Shown: positions 50,201-55,867 of the stretch, in pieces
Position numbering within the stretch: position 1 is the first letter of the stretch
Layout of the letters: the number at the start of each line of letters is the position of its first letter
NCBI GenBank assembly: GCA_947247005.1
Contig: OX365955.1
Span: 36,373,822-36,437,821, forward strand
Direction of reading: 5' to 3'
DNA length: 64,000 nt
DNA from: Spisula solida
Lineage: Eukaryota; Mollusca; Bivalvia; Venerida; Mactridae
Made by a program: the position numbers and the translations under genes
Notes under the pieces: generated by a model
Told to the model about the DNA's origin: nothing
The model's database searches: none
What the model saw: the letters and a program-made list of their open reading frames with translations, nothing else

Positions 50201-53200
50201 TACATCTTGGAGTTGTTAAAGAGCTATATAAAACATTTAAATTTGAACGTAAGTTTAAGATTTCCGTAAGTGCTTTGATTATACAGTACCCAGGTGTCTG
50301 TTCAAGTAATTATCAGCCCAAGCTTCGTAGATGATACAGTCAGTGATCATGGCTGAAACATTGTTGGAAAATGGTGTGAAACCTCTCTTAAACAAATACA
50401 CAAATTGTAAGATACAATATTACTTGCTCATGTTTCTCTCAGGACAAGATGATGGAATGGCACCCATACTTGGCTATAACAGTATAATTTCTTCTTCCAT
50501 GTTTAAAGTTTGACAACCAGTCTCACATTAATGCAGTGTTCCCATTGGTCACTTCCTCACAAAGCAGTGTTCCCATTGGTCGCTTCATTGTAATGCGGTG
50601 TTCCCATTGGTCGCTTCCTTATAATGCGGTGTTCCCATTGGTCGCTTCCTTATAATGCAGTGTTCCCATTGGTCGCTTCCTTATAATGCAGTGTTCTAAT
50701 TGGTCACTTCCTCACGATGCAGCATTCTCATTGGTTGCTTCCTTGTAATGCAGTATTCCCATTGGTGGCTTCATTGTAATGCAGTGTTCTCATTTGTTGT
50801 TTCCTCGTAATGCAACATTTTAATTGGTCACTTCCTTGTAATGGAGTGTTCCCTTTGGCCATCTCCTTATAATGCAGTGTTCCATTGGTTGTTTTGTTTT
50901 CAGGTAATGCAAAACTCCCATTGCAGGGGTTCTACAATTCCCAGAATAATCCTGAAATACGCATTTGCTCATTAGCAAAAACTTTTCTGCATAAAATGAA
51001 AGTTACTTGGTGAAAATAATCAAAGAATTGACAAAGTTATGGTCATTTGAGATTTCAGCAGCTAAATTAAACAATAGAATGATGTTTGGTGTGGGTGTGT
51101 ATACTACTGACACTCGAACCAGTGGTGTGGGTGTGTATACTACTGACACTCGAACCAGTGGTGTGGGTGTGTATACTACTGACACTCCAACCAGTGGTGT
51201 GGGTGTGTATACTACTGACACTCAAACCAGTGGTGTGGGTGTGTATACTACTGACACTCCAACCAGTGGTGTGGGTGTGTATACTACTGACACTCGAACC
51301 AGTGGTGTGGGTGTGTATACTACTGACACTCCAACCAGTGGTGTGGGTGTGTATACTACTGACACTCGAACCAGTGGTGTGGGTGTGTATACTACTGACA
51401 CTCGAACCAGTGGTGTGGGTGTGTATACTACTGACACTTTAACCAGACTTGCGACTAGGTTTCAGGATTGGGCATTATGCCTCAGTAGAACACCTGTAAT
51501 TGGTAACTTACGCACAATGCAGTGATCCCATTGGTCGCTTCATTGTAATGCAGTGTTTCCATTGGTCGCTTCATTGTAATGCAGTGTTTCCATTGGTAGC
51601 TTCCTTTTAATGCTGCATTCTAATTGGTCACTTTCTCATGATGCAGCAATACCATTGGTGGCTTCTTAGTTCTAAGGTTGTTTGAAGTTATAATTACGAT
51701 TCAAAATCAGAAAACACACTTCTGGAAATATTGAATAACAAAACATCCTGGCCAAAACTAAATCCAAAAAACCAACAACAGAGATAAAAGTATGCCCGAC
51801 ATTTGGGCTTCCAGTTGAAGTTGCTCAGTCTGTATCAGATTTTGTATGTTCATTTTACCGACAGGTTTATAACCAACAGTCTGAGAAGTAACGACTCTAC
51901 ATGGCTGGGCATGTTGTAGCAGTATTGAGCATATTATAGTAACTCTGAATGTTAGGCTAGTTGTTCTTGCATTCTCAATTCTGATCAGAAAATATCAGAT
52001 AGTTTAAAGACAGAAAATTGACAATCTTGAGTGTGGATATCGTGCAGAAGATAGGTTTATTTGTTGCAGTCTAATGGCACGGGCTTTTTTATCTTTGTAT
52101 AATGCTTTGCTCATGTAAGTCCGTCCATCTGTCTGTCTCTCAGTCCATCTTTCAGTAGATCAAAACTTAATGGTTTCCAATCAATAACTCAAGAAGGCTT
52201 GATCCTACAATCCTCACACTTAAAATGGAGGTTGGCCATCAACAGTAGATGACCGCTATTGATTTTAAGTTCTGTAGGTCAAAAGTCAGGGTCACTGTGA
52301 CCTTTACCACCTTTTGGGCTGCAATGGGGGCATACATGTTTTGCAAACATCTTTTGATTAAACATTGATCCGTTACCTTGTTCTTGATTTTCCTGTACTA
52401 TGTATTACCTACTGGTATTTTCCAAAATTAGGAAAGCATTACTGCTTTAATTTATGAGACTGGTCGTCAAACTTGGACTTTCAACTAACTTAAGGTCATG
52501 GTTTTCTGCACACTTTATTGTTCTATGTGTGGTAGGGGCTTTTGACACTCATACAGGTTCTGATTTAATTTTTATGCACTCAGCCTCAAACTGCATGTGC
52601 TTTTATACTTACGTCCCAAACCAAAACAGCGTGCTTAAATAAGCGTGCGATTTCAATCTTTTTAAGCGTGCCGCAACCTTAATTTTAGATATCGCGCGCT
52701 TGCAAGCTTGTGAATATGTAAGTTTTCGCACGCTTCAAGCAAGTGATCAGAACTATCGCAACCTTAATTCTCAGCTTGCATGCATGCGCAATCTAAATAA
52801 GCGTGTAAGTGCGCAATACGCATGCATGCGCACGCTTCAAGCGTAATCTTAATATAAGTGTGCGCATGCTTGCACGTGTATCCATCCCGCGTGCTTGCAC
52901 GCTTAAATTAAGGTTGCTTTTAACATCACTTTCATACAATACAATATAATACAATACAATAAATACAATTCAATACAATACAAAGTTTATTTGGGCATAT
53001 AATAGCATTTTGCATATTTGTAACATTATACATGCATGATGCTTAAAGCCATTATACTGCCCCGGCACTATCATGTTGTCTATCAGAGTTGGTTGTGTAC
53101 AAATGGTAAGGGCATGAAACTACCAGGTTACTGTTAAATGCCGATGCCGAGTGTAACCTTCATTTGCCAGTAAGCTTTCTGCTGAAATATGGCAGGCATA

Positions 53201-55867
53201 TCGATGAGTGCCTCCACCTGTATTTGAACCCAAGTCGCTCATGGCTACGCTACTCGTGAAAATGTTGATTTTCTGTGATCACTCGGTGAAATAAAATTTG
53301 ATCTTACACCAAAATCAACAAATATCCTCTATGTATTCCACTATTAACAGCATGTTCATATATCAAAACATGATGGTACATGATGTAAATCAAGAAAACT
53401 CGTTGTTGTATTAAGCTATATGTGTGGTTTCGTCATTCGTATAAACCAGCTTAACTGCTGTGGTACTGCTTTATAATAAGGACAAAACTGGTGACAGGTG
53501 TAGTCAAGGTTTGTTATAGATTGTAATCTCTGACTGCTCCGGTCATGTTTGAATCTGTCAGTGCTATGTAGAAGTGGGTGTAATTGTGTCTAAGTACATG
53601 TGAATGTTCATTGTTGAAGGTTTTGTAAGATAAGTTGTTTTCAGTGTACTATATTAAGGTTGCTTTGTACATGTAATACTGCTTTGTACATGTATAGTGC
53701 ATGTTTGTTTATATTATAATATAGTTATGATAACACTGACTTCAGCTTTTATGATATGTTACATATTTTAATGGGGAAATTACTTAACAAAATTACATAT
53801 TTGATGGTCATTTGTCATACGATGAATTCAATATTTTCAAATTTTATGTCATTATTAAATCAAGTCATTATTATCCAATGGAGCATACACAATAAATGCA
53901 GAAATGACATGTATTGTAGTCAATGTTTCATGTGCAAATTACTTAGCTCTGGAGGGTCCCTTCTTCTGGGTCCGTTAATGGTGTAAGCATGATACTGATT
54001 TTATATGCACTGACTAGTGAATTTTTTGCCAATGAATGTTTCAGTTTTTCAGTTAAATCAATTGATTAATATTAATGAACAATGTATAATGTGTATAAAA
54101 AGAGTGTATGGTTTGTGATATTTCTAGGTTCAAGAGAAGAAGCCTATGAGATGAAGGACGCAGGAAGTTCTTCACAACACAATCCTGCTAAGGTAAAATG
54201 AGCATATCTTCTTTTCTTATTATAAACCTGACCACCTGTGATCTTGTTAAAGCCCCATTAGATAAAGCCCCATTTTTTTCCAGCATCCAGTAAATACAAG
54301 GAATTAGGGTGTTTTCACAAATGACCAATATTTGACGACAGAATGTTATTATATCTGACAAAATAGTATGCCAAAAGTAACATTTAAGTAAACTATAATA
54401 CAAACAATTTATTTTGAGTTGCTTCTTTTAGACTACAAACCATGCATTTATTGTTAACAATTTGTTTTTTTTGTAAACAAACCAACTGGAGGCTATATTT
54501 TGTTTTCTTCCATCTTATGGTGTTTTCCACCTTTTGGAATCAACTAAAAAGCTCAAAATCCATCTTTCTGCAGATAGGTTACCAAGTTAATGCTTCTTAA
54601 AAATAACTGTTTAGGGCTAAATTGGACTTTAACCAGATTAAGATTAATATAATGTATGTGGCAGCATTGACTGGAACTTGTTAATCTTCGGTCATTGTAC
54701 CAACCGTGACTGATCATTGCAGTGGTTTATTTTTGTTAATGCACCATAAGAATGTTTATCTTATTAAGGTAACAAACCTAAATAAGCAAGGACAATTAAA
54801 AAAAGGATCAGTTCTAAGTCCACTTTCAGACATGTATCTATTCAGCAGACTGTATATTTACCCCTAGATCATTGAGTAGTAAGTCAGCTGTTACACTTAG
54901 CACTGACAGCAGTCACAGCTCATTAGTGTGTGACCCTCTCAGTCACCCATATTTCATACACCTGGGTATAGTTGATGGCAATCACAGCTCATTGGTGTGT
55001 GACCCTCTCAGTCACCCATATTTCATACACCTGGGTATAGTTGATGGCAATCACAGCTCATTGGTGTGTGACCCTCTCAGGCACCCATACATACACCTGG
55101 GTATAGTTGACGGCAGTCACAGCTTATTGGTGTTTGACCCTCTCAGGCACCCATACATACACGTGGGTATAGTTGACGGCAGTCACAGCTCATTGGTGTG
55201 TGACCCTCTCAGTCACCCATACATACACCTGGGTATAGTTGACGGCAGTCACAGCTCATTGGTGTGTGACCCTCTCTGTCACCCATACATACACCTGGGT
55301 ATAGTGGAGCATTTTTGGTATTCAGCATCAGGCCACTGCTCCCCACAATTCATGGGTACCTGGTTAAATGTTGCCACGCTGTATGTTGCTGTTCAAAACA
55401 CACCTCTGCTGTATAACTAACCTATTGGAAGACAATGAGAATGACCTTGATGTGAAGGATGCCAAGGTCATATATCTCAGTATAGTTATTCAGATTTTAA
55501 CCATTTCCAGAAATTTGCGAAATTTCCATGCTTAAGAATACGTATTTTGTGTTCATCAAATTATCAATACATATTCAGAAAATGCCTTTATAGCCTAATG
55601 GTAGAATGTCCACTTGTGGCTATGGATAAAATCAGGAATGAGGTGTCAAGAGTAATGAATATATGTTTCACAATCAACCTAAAATAAATAAGTGTAAACT
55701 ATAAAAATGTATTAAGAAATATTCTTTGCCTTTTCTTTTAGCCTCCACAATTCAAGATTGCAATGTTAGTCATACACATCCTTGTTGTTGTTGGACTGAG
55801 TGTTGCACTGTGTATTATGGTGGGAGTCAAACCTAAGAGCGATAAAGATAATGATGACGTCATGTAA
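21421..55867 (+). CDS. FRRS1: FRRS1-like ferric-chelate reductase (Reeler-DOMON-DOMON-cytochrome b561), 19 coding exons
   Basis: This is a predicted membrane hemoprotein of 821 residues. FRRS1/SDR2 relatives move electrons across a membrane through cytochrome b561 hemes to reduce ferric iron. Seen here: signal peptide 1-17; Reeler domain about 18-155; TDAP-rich linker 167-193; DOMON 1 about 194-389; DOMON 2 about 390-575; b561 core about 580-755 with candidate heme ligands His585, His627, His664 and His700; final helix about 784-809 and an acidic cytosolic tail. A possible N-glycosylation site is Asn85. The second DOMON is unusual: vertebrate FRRS1 has one. All 18 introns are GT-AG and total coding length is 2466 nt. 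Orthology is inferred from architecture. Reductase activity and substrate are not shown by the sequence. The exon 11 donor has two options (36932 or 36935), which changes one residue. Confidence 0.92.
21660..21924. other. Intron 1, proximal part
   Basis: Contains a G-run (21722-21734) and general AT-rich sequence. Nothing else is recognised. Confidence 0.5.
21925..22844. repeat. Bivalve AGCTCACCTG repeat, copy 2
   Basis: Six tandem units of about 140 bp built on 'aacactctagaggtcaca', 'aatgaaacttggtcacaatg' and 'ctaggtcactaggtca'. It ends CAGGTGAGCG...CTCTTGTTT. Copies are alike enough to suggest recent amplification of units. Confidence 0.8.
22850..24085. mobile_element. AACATG-rich element carrying a SINE-like insert
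   Basis: Both margins (22850-23110 and 23930-24085) are crowded with AAACATGTT and GATCATGTT words in both orientations, as in subterminal regions of DNA transposons. Exact ends and duplication are not resolved. The middle holds the SINE-like copy at 23490-23735. Confidence 0.4.
23490..23735 (+). repeat. SINE-like copy with conserved metazoan core
   Basis: ATGCTTTTCAGTGTTTCCC leads to a core TTTCGGATGAGACGTTAAGT..GAGGTCCCGTGT..GGCACGTAAAAGAACC, and the copy ends GGTGGCGAGGATAAATAAAA. This core is widespread in invertebrate SINEs. The tRNA head is missing or degraded. Confidence 0.6.
24103..24178. mobile_element. 76-bp hairpin element
   Basis: TAGTCTGGTTCCCGTC at one end and GACGGGAACCAGACTA at the other form a perfect 16-bp inverted repeat. 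The loop is itself partly palindromic (AGTAGTACTATAGTAGTACT). The outermost TA pair may be the target duplication. Confidence 0.65.
24353..24501 (+). CDS. FRRS1: Exon 2: Reeler domain core
   Basis: Residues 62-111. VTLGKTGNTPDFKGFFIQPR matches the Reeler 'F+GF..Q.R' core, and N85-V-T87 is a glycosylation sequon. Acceptor ATGTATTTTAAG, donor CCG|GTAAGA, phase 0 at the end. Confidence 0.93.
25301..25395 (+). CDS. FRRS1: Exon 3: Reeler domain end
   Basis: Residues 112-142 plus two bases. CHISGDDKSSIQFDWTAPS fits the Reeler C-terminal 'H....K..+.F.W..P' pattern. Acceptor TATATTTCAG, donor TTTTT|GTAAGT. Confidence 0.93.
25396..26006. repeat. Intron 3: degraded bivalve repeat
   Basis: Two imperfect copies of a phrase near 25565 and 25740 ('cacacacctatatcacctgacct..ttttgaccttca..ttgacctagtttt'). 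It relates to sequence just upstream of exon 3 at 24960-25230 (intron 2). Confidence 0.55.
26007..27168. mobile_element. Foldback element 3, interrupted
   Basis: Outer ends TTTTATCATATGTTTGACGT and its inverse ACGTCAAACATGTGATAAAA. Arms continue inward through TAATAAAGCCATTATTTATT, ACACTAGTGTAATAAAGC and TTAGCCTTTTTCTGACCG-type stretches. The left arm is interrupted at 26053-26406 by another repeat; the right arm shows the uninterrupted sequence. A half copy of this family lies at 47218-47463. Confidence 0.75.
26053..26406. repeat. Nested TAGTCCCCTACCGG repeat with (TCCG)n/(TCAG)n core
   Basis: Begins AGTCCCCTACCGGTTTTTGA and ends CCGGTAGGGGACTTCTGTAT. The core is a run of TCCG then TCAG then TCCG tetranucleotides (about 26104-26335). 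A second family member is at 30177-30577. The tetranucleotide runs create meaningless open frames. Confidence 0.8.
27505..28322. repeat. 45-bp minisatellite, about 18 copies (intron 3)
   Basis: Unit CATCATATACATGTGTCAGG + ATTGGTACTATCAAATAGTC + TAGTA. Because 45 is a multiple of three, long frames stay open on both strands; they are not genes. A variant pair (GGTGCTATC followed by CTTCAT) recurs 270 bp apart at 27955 and 28225, so part of the array grew in blocks of six units. Confidence 0.95.
28371..28521 (+). CDS. FRRS1: Exon 4: end of Reeler and TDAP linker
   Basis: Residues 143-193. YTVVQEKAIYW closes the Reeler fold. Residues 167-193 are a Thr/Pro/Asp/Ala linker with four TDAP units, probably extended and O-glycosylated (inference). 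Acceptor GTTATTACAG, donor CAG|GTACAT. Confidence 0.93.
28877..29032 (+). repeat. ~21-bp repeat bearing decoy splice acceptors
   Basis: About seven degenerate units of the form AATTTTGTAGATAAATTATG run directly into exon 5. The acceptor TTTTGTAG of exon 5 is the last unit, and the first exon bases (ATTAATCGTGATG) still look like the repeat. Upstream units carry the same TTTTGTAG, or TTTTGTTG with the AG lost. Confidence 0.75.
29033..29221 (+). CDS. FRRS1: Exon 5: DOMON 1, first part
   Basis: Residues 194-256. It contains four Cys (CEVTKSCFPSVTECSTNC), the strand FLVSWKS, and YWMGVGLSDRPKM ending in Met256. It aligns with exon 9. Donor ATG|GTGAAT is weaker than its neighbours. Phase 0 at both ends. 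Confidence 0.92.
29270..29335 (+). repeat. tRNA-derived SINE fragment
   Basis: GGGAGGTCCCTGGTTCGAATCT contains a perfect B box (GGTTCGAATCT). The A-box half is not preserved. Confidence 0.5.
29344..30010. repeat. Bivalve AGCTCACCTG repeat, copy 3
   Basis: Starts TTAGCTCACCTGTCACAAAG and contains three units with 'aaacttggtcacaatgatca' and 'aaaaactaggtcac'. The right end is truncated. Confidence 0.75.
30177..30577. repeat. TAGTCCCCTACCGG repeat, copy 2
   Basis: Same ends as 26053-26406 (TAGTCCCCTACCGGTTTTTG ... AACCGGTAGGGGACTTCTGT) but without the tetranucleotide expansion. It contains two units with 'tttccaagctag.tttatgaaactt'. Confidence 0.8.
30699..31203. mobile_element. Small inverted-repeat transposon (ACCGTATAGCGGGT ends)
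   Basis: Ends ACCGTATAGCGGGTAATTTC and, inverted, ACCGTATAGCGGGTTATTTC. Subterminal CCGCAGAAAT and TTTCTGCGG words are dense on both sides. There is no coding content. AT on both flanks may be a 2-bp duplication. Confidence 0.8.
31338..31436 (+). CDS. FRRS1: Exon 6: DOMON 1, middle
   Basis: Residues 257-289. GNSSAVLCVARDGMVDEQAA, then YNSPNYVNSILDP. It corresponds to exon 10 (GDDSVFECVENN). Asn258-Ser-Ser is a possible glycosylation site. Phase 0 at both ends. Confidence 0.92.
31437..32057. other. Intron 6, unannotated
   Basis: AT-rich sequence; no repeat family recognised. Confidence 0.5.
32058..32250 (+). CDS. FRRS1: Exon 7: DOMON 1, third part with RRRR motif
   Basis: Residues 290-353 plus one base. 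It runs PNFGVTLMSQSLSDGILRC, then a basic stretch RRKK (311-314) and GRRRRAAS (RRRR at 325-328, a furin-type motif), then FDLGSEWYLLVAYGSAF. It aligns with exon 11. Donor CAAG|GTTAGT, phase 1. Confidence 0.92.
32256..32830. repeat. 31-bp minisatellite, about 18 copies (intron 7)
   Basis: Unit TATCCTTACTGTCAGG + TATAGTCTGCATGTA, starting a few bases after the exon 7 donor. Variants (ctaaatgtc, gcaggtac, gctggt) recur in a mixed order, pointing to block duplications. Confidence 0.9.
33191..33521. repeat. Bivalve AGCTCGACTTTT repeat, copy 1
   Basis: Starts TTAGCTCGACTTTTGAAAAA and ends AAGTTGAGCGTCCAGCAC..GGTGCTCTTGTTT. Its second half is also found at about 44990-45182. Confidence 0.75.
33614..33720 (+). 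CDS. FRRS1: Exon 8: end of DOMON 1 with candidate heme His
   Basis: Residues 354-389. GNIAKHTVYPTFSMKKIDFF has His359 in the 'KH...P..S' pattern shared with DOMON 2. A short Thr-rich spacer (TGETTKAPPQDTG) follows. Donor GGG|GTATGT. Confidence 0.92.
33721..34355. other. Intron 8, unannotated
   Basis: No repeat boundary or exon is recognised. Confidence 0.45.
34356..34535 (+). CDS. FRRS1: Exon 9: DOMON 2, first part
   Basis: Residues 390-449. It has the same layout as exon 5: a Cys-rich opening (CGKTLGCFHKCEGKSC), the strand FLLTWMEDG, and FCAIGLSKDKKM ending in Met449. Phase 0 at both ends. Confidence 0.92.
34536..35399. other. Intron 9: partial bivalve repeat
   Basis: About 35110-35340 holds a stretch with 'ataataaccccaggtacaaa' and 'ctatatcggtcggttggg' that looks like an interspersed repeat. 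The first part has AT-rich imperfect palindromes. Confidence 0.4.
35400..35495 (+). CDS. FRRS1: Exon 10: DOMON 2, middle
   Basis: Residues 450-481. GDDSVFECVENNGDVNVYV, then SYNPGTSNNRLTQ. It is the counterpart of exon 6 (96 against 99 nt). Phase 0 at both ends. Confidence 0.92.
35640..35885 (+). repeat. SINE-like copy (intron 10)
   Basis: TATTGGGTCCAGTAAAGC then GTGTGAGAGGTCTTGGGTTT shows a weak A-box/B-box layout. A tail GGTTTACCCGGTGTTAGGAT follows. Degraded. Confidence 0.4.
36297..36648. mobile_element. Small AAAGCCCCATTA transposon, copy 1
   Basis: It shares a full-length match with 54248-54632 and, inverted, with 43636-43978. Shared words are AATACAAGGAATTAG, TAGTATGCCAAAAGT, GGTGTTTTCCACCTTT-like and AGATAGGTTACCAAGTTA. 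The ends here are AAAGCCCTATTA and TAGTGGGGCT. Confidence 0.75.
36737..36935 (+). CDS. FRRS1: Exon 11: DOMON 2, third part with RKKR motif
   Basis: Residues 482-547 plus one base. PQFGLSSITTSYMNGILTC, basic KRKK (503-506), TTRKKRATA (RKKR at 517-520), then YFDMNDDFNLLCAFGTAIG. I chose the donor GGTG|GTATGT at 36936 over ATTG|GTGGTA at 36933 because it fits the consensus better. Both keep frame and differ by one Gly. Confidence 0.9.
37150..40168. repeat. 69-bp minisatellite, about 43 copies (intron 11)
   Basis: The unit has two related halves: AAAACCAAATACAACACAGC + ACAGAAGCTTGAC and AAAACCAAATACGATAACCC + AACACTGAAGCTTGAG (33 + 36 bp). Each half ends in AAGCTTGA, so HindIII sites repeat every 33-36 bp. 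A 1-bp deletion variant (TTGACAAACCAAATATG) recurs near 37710, 37850, 39165, 39300 and 39575. Long frames on both strands (for example KTKYNTAQKLDKTKYDNPT on +) follow from a period divisible by three. They do not join the flanking exons in frame, so I treat the array as non-coding. Confidence 0.95.
40346..40459 (+). CDS. FRRS1: Exon 12: end of DOMON 2 and entry to b561
   Basis: Residues 548-585 plus one base. FLNKHPTTPLISSEKADFQ contains His553, matching His359 of DOMON 1. It ends MLVKVHG, where His585 is the first b561 heme-ligand candidate. Donor CATG|GTAAGT, phase 1. Confidence 0.92.
40795..41190. repeat. 35-bp minisatellite, about 11 copies (intron 12)
   Basis: Unit GCAACTTGTCAATGTCAGTA + CATAGCAGATCTATC. 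Variants are cttgcaaatg/cttgtcaatg and acatag/acaaag. Confidence 0.95.
41364..41482 (+). CDS. FRRS1: Exon 13: b561 helix 1
   Basis: Residues 586-625. GIMMIIAWMVCASIGIFMAK is the first b561 helix (HG..M..AW motif together with the previous exon). FYKFVWPEGMEWCGQKRWFQ follows. The acceptor GTTTTTGTTACAG at 41363 is preferred over CTCTACAG at 41317, because the latter would give a stop in the required phase. Confidence 0.92.
41694..42100. repeat. 18/9-bp microsatellite-like array (intron 13)
   Basis: Blocks of ATGGCAGTAGCCAGTGTC, with ATGGCAGTA inserted at irregular places. Open frames here (MAVASV repeats) are by-products. Confidence 0.95.
42101..42524. other. Intron 13 end with short inverted repeat
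   Basis: CACAGGCACACAGTGTTGTC near 42375 and CGACACCGTGTGCCTGTG near 42480 are inverse to each other, with AAGAAGGT/ACCTTCTT inside. This is probably a small hairpin element of about 120 bp. Confidence 0.55.
42525..42611 (+). CDS. FRRS1: Exon 14: b561 helix 2
   Basis: Residues 626-654. VHRAMMVSTVCLTIGAFVVI: His627 is in the conserved WFQ-HR context and is the second heme-ligand candidate. Phase 0 at both ends. Donor GAG|GTTGGT. Confidence 0.92.
42612..43527. other. Intron 14, unannotated
   Basis: AT-rich sequence; no element boundary recognised. Confidence 0.45.
43528..43599 (+). CDS. FRRS1: Exon 15: b561 helix 3
   Basis: Residues 655-678. FEKAHPIIGIVVMALALIN: His664 in the conserved HP..G motif is the third heme-ligand candidate. 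Phase 0 at both ends. Confidence 0.93.
43636..43978. mobile_element. Small AAAGCCCCATTA transposon, copy 2 (inverted)
   Basis: The ends AAAGCCCCATTA and TAATGGGGCTTT form an inverted repeat. The interior matches 36297-36648 and 54248-54632 on the other strand (for example CACCATAAGATGGAAGAAAA). Confidence 0.8.
44208..45832. mobile_element. C/G-rich foldback element inserted in the SINE
   Basis: Flanked by CCGG (44204-44207 and 45833-45836), taken as a 4-bp target duplication. The left arm (about 44208-44880) has about six units of roughly 75 bp with TTTTTCCCCC..TTGGCCCCG and AGAAGTTGAAGTTTCTAGTA. The right arm (about 45190-45832) carries the inverse. The ends are TGTAACAGG.C and, inverted, TGAAGCGGTC, only partly alike. 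No coding frame is recognised. Confidence 0.75.
44990..45182 (+). repeat. AGCTCGACTTTT repeat fragment at centre of foldback
   Basis: Matches the second half of 33191-33521 (GGTATCCACTTGAAACT, AAGGGGAGTCCATACTGAC, GATGAGCAAGGGCACCATCA). It lies between the two foldback arms, so it was captured by or inserted into that element. Confidence 0.7.
46394..46493 (+). CDS. FRRS1: Exon 16: b561 helices 3-4
   Basis: Residues 679-711 plus one base. PTVAICRPHPGTPREYIFNI, then FHSFVGNSAHTMS. RPHPGT is the FRRS1-type loop and His700 is the fourth heme-ligand candidate. Donor TCCA|GTAAGT, phase 1. Confidence 0.93.
46735..47045. repeat. Two-unit bivalve repeat (intron 16)
   Basis: Two units of about 135 bp with 'ccatgccagttcaaggtc', 'ggccgaattgcatgaaact' and 'ccaaatgtgtaact.ataaa'. 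Confidence 0.65.
47218..47463 (+). mobile_element. Half copy of foldback element 3 touching exon 17
   Basis: Matches one arm of 26007-27168 (GATAATACACTAGTGTAATA, TATGTTTCGGCCAGAAAAAG, TGTAATATCCTCTATA). It ends 15 bp before exon 17, so the likely branch-point region of intron 16 is transposon sequence. Confidence 0.75.
47479..47619 (+). CDS. FRRS1: Exon 17: b561 helices 4-5
   Basis: Residues 712-758 plus one base. IVNIFAGTMLSAAEVPDDAK, then YVLYVFVGWLALIFIGLYIY ending in a Cys pair (DCQC). Acceptor CTTTGTACTTTTCAG, donor AAAG|GTGGGT, phase 1. A 6.5-kb intron follows. Confidence 0.93.
47890..48165 (+). repeat. Interspersed repeat shared with 50930-51490
   Basis: Shares 'gcataaaatgaaagttacttggtgaaaa'-like and TTATGGTCATTTGA words and the ending AGGATTGGGCATTATGCCT with the later copy. 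No tandem array is inside this one. Confidence 0.6.
48359..48645. mobile_element. 287-bp inverted-repeat element (GTTGCCTAACCAAA ends)
   Basis: Ends GTTGCCTAACCAAA and TTTTGGTTAGGCAAC. Inside are several AGTGCTAG and GTGCTC words. The flanks AAGAGCTA and AGGCTCTA agree at five of eight positions, so a decayed 8-bp duplication is possible but not secure. Confidence 0.7.
48985..49330. repeat. Bivalve AGCTCACCTG repeat, copy 4 (partial)
   Basis: Three units with 'atcatgaaactt.gtcagaat' and 'aaaacctaggtcactaggtc'. Both family ends are missing. Confidence 0.75.
49331..50534. other. Intron 17, no gene recognised
   Basis: About 49490-49740 resembles another interspersed repeat (GCGGGCAGGTAGGTGAGCGG). 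Otherwise unannotated. Confidence 0.4.
50535..50895. repeat. 31-bp minisatellite, first block (intron 17)
   Basis: About eleven copies of TTCCCATTGGTCGCTTCC + TTATAATGCAGTG. It resumes at 51515-51665. Every unit contains ATTGG, the inverse of a CCAAT box. Confidence 0.9.
51087..51445. repeat. 36-bp minisatellite, ten copies (intron 17)
   Basis: Unit GGTGTGGGTGTGTATACTAC + TGACACTCGAACCAGT. It lies inside an interspersed repeat (about 50930-51490) that itself separates two blocks of the 31-bp array. Open frames are by-products. Confidence 0.95.
51515..51665. repeat. 31-bp minisatellite, second block
   Basis: About four to five further copies of the 50535-50895 unit (CCATTGGTCGCTTCATTGTA). 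Confidence 0.85.
51670..52114. other. Intron 17, unannotated
   Basis: Nothing recognised. Confidence 0.45.
52115..52365. repeat. Bivalve repeat with GGGGGCATA end, copy 1
   Basis: 'gtccgtccatctgtctgtct', 'atggtttccaatcaataact' and 'gtaggtcaaa.gtca.ggtcact', ending CAATGGGGGCATACATGTTT. A fuller copy is at 58417-58796. Confidence 0.7.
52625..52920. mobile_element. GCGTGC/GCATGC-rich palindromic element
   Basis: GCAACCTTAATTTTAG near 52673 is mirrored by TTAAATTAAGGTTGC at the right end, with a third copy near 52756. The interior is packed with self-complementary words (GCATGCATGC, GCGCGC, AAGCTT-like CAAGCTTG), rich in CG against an AT-rich background. Confidence 0.6.
52921..54127. other. 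Intron 17 end, no gene recognised
   Basis: An ACAATACAAT-type simple repeat lies at about 52937-52985. The rest is unannotated. Confidence 0.5.
54128..54192 (+). CDS. FRRS1: Exon 18: cytosolic or lumenal linker
   Basis: Residues 759-780. GSREEAYEMKDAGSSSQHNP is a polar linker after the b561 core. Acceptor GATATTTCTAG, donor AAG|GTAAAA. Support is phase fit and context, not homology. Confidence 0.85.
54248..54632. mobile_element. Small AAAGCCCCATTA transposon, copy 3
   Basis: Left end AAAGCCCCATTA (present twice, at about 54249 and 54264). The interior matches 36297-36648 in the same orientation. The right end is decayed (GGGCTAAATTGGACTTTAA). Confidence 0.75.
54900..55315. repeat. 66/69-bp minisatellite, six copies (intron 18)
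   Basis: Unit starts CAGTCACAGCTCATTGGTGT and ends CACCTGGGTATAGTTGACGG. The first copies are 69 bp (CATATTTCATACAC), the later ones 66 bp (CATACATACAC). The open frame it creates is not joined to the gene. Confidence 0.9.
55582..55700 (+). repeat. Truncated tRNA-derived SINE
   Basis: ATAGCCTAATGGTAGAATGT is the A-box end of the family seen at 61069. The middle, including the B box, is deleted, and the copy resumes at TCAGGAATGAGGTGTCAAGA. Confidence 0.7.
55742..55867 (+). CDS. FRRS1: Exon 19: C-terminal helix, tail and stop
   Basis: Residues 781-821 and TAA. FKIAMLVIHILVVVGLSVAL plus CIMVGV forms one transmembrane helix. The tail KPKSDKDNDDVM is charged. Acceptor CTTTTCTTTTAG. Confidence 0.9.
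   Translation, partial: PPQFKIAMLVIHILVVVGLSVALCIMVGVKPKSDKDNDDVM

Noticed and set aside
54872..55420. 182-codon frame in intron 18
   Set aside because: Translation of the 66/69-bp minisatellite. It does not join exon 18 or 19 in frame through plausible sites.
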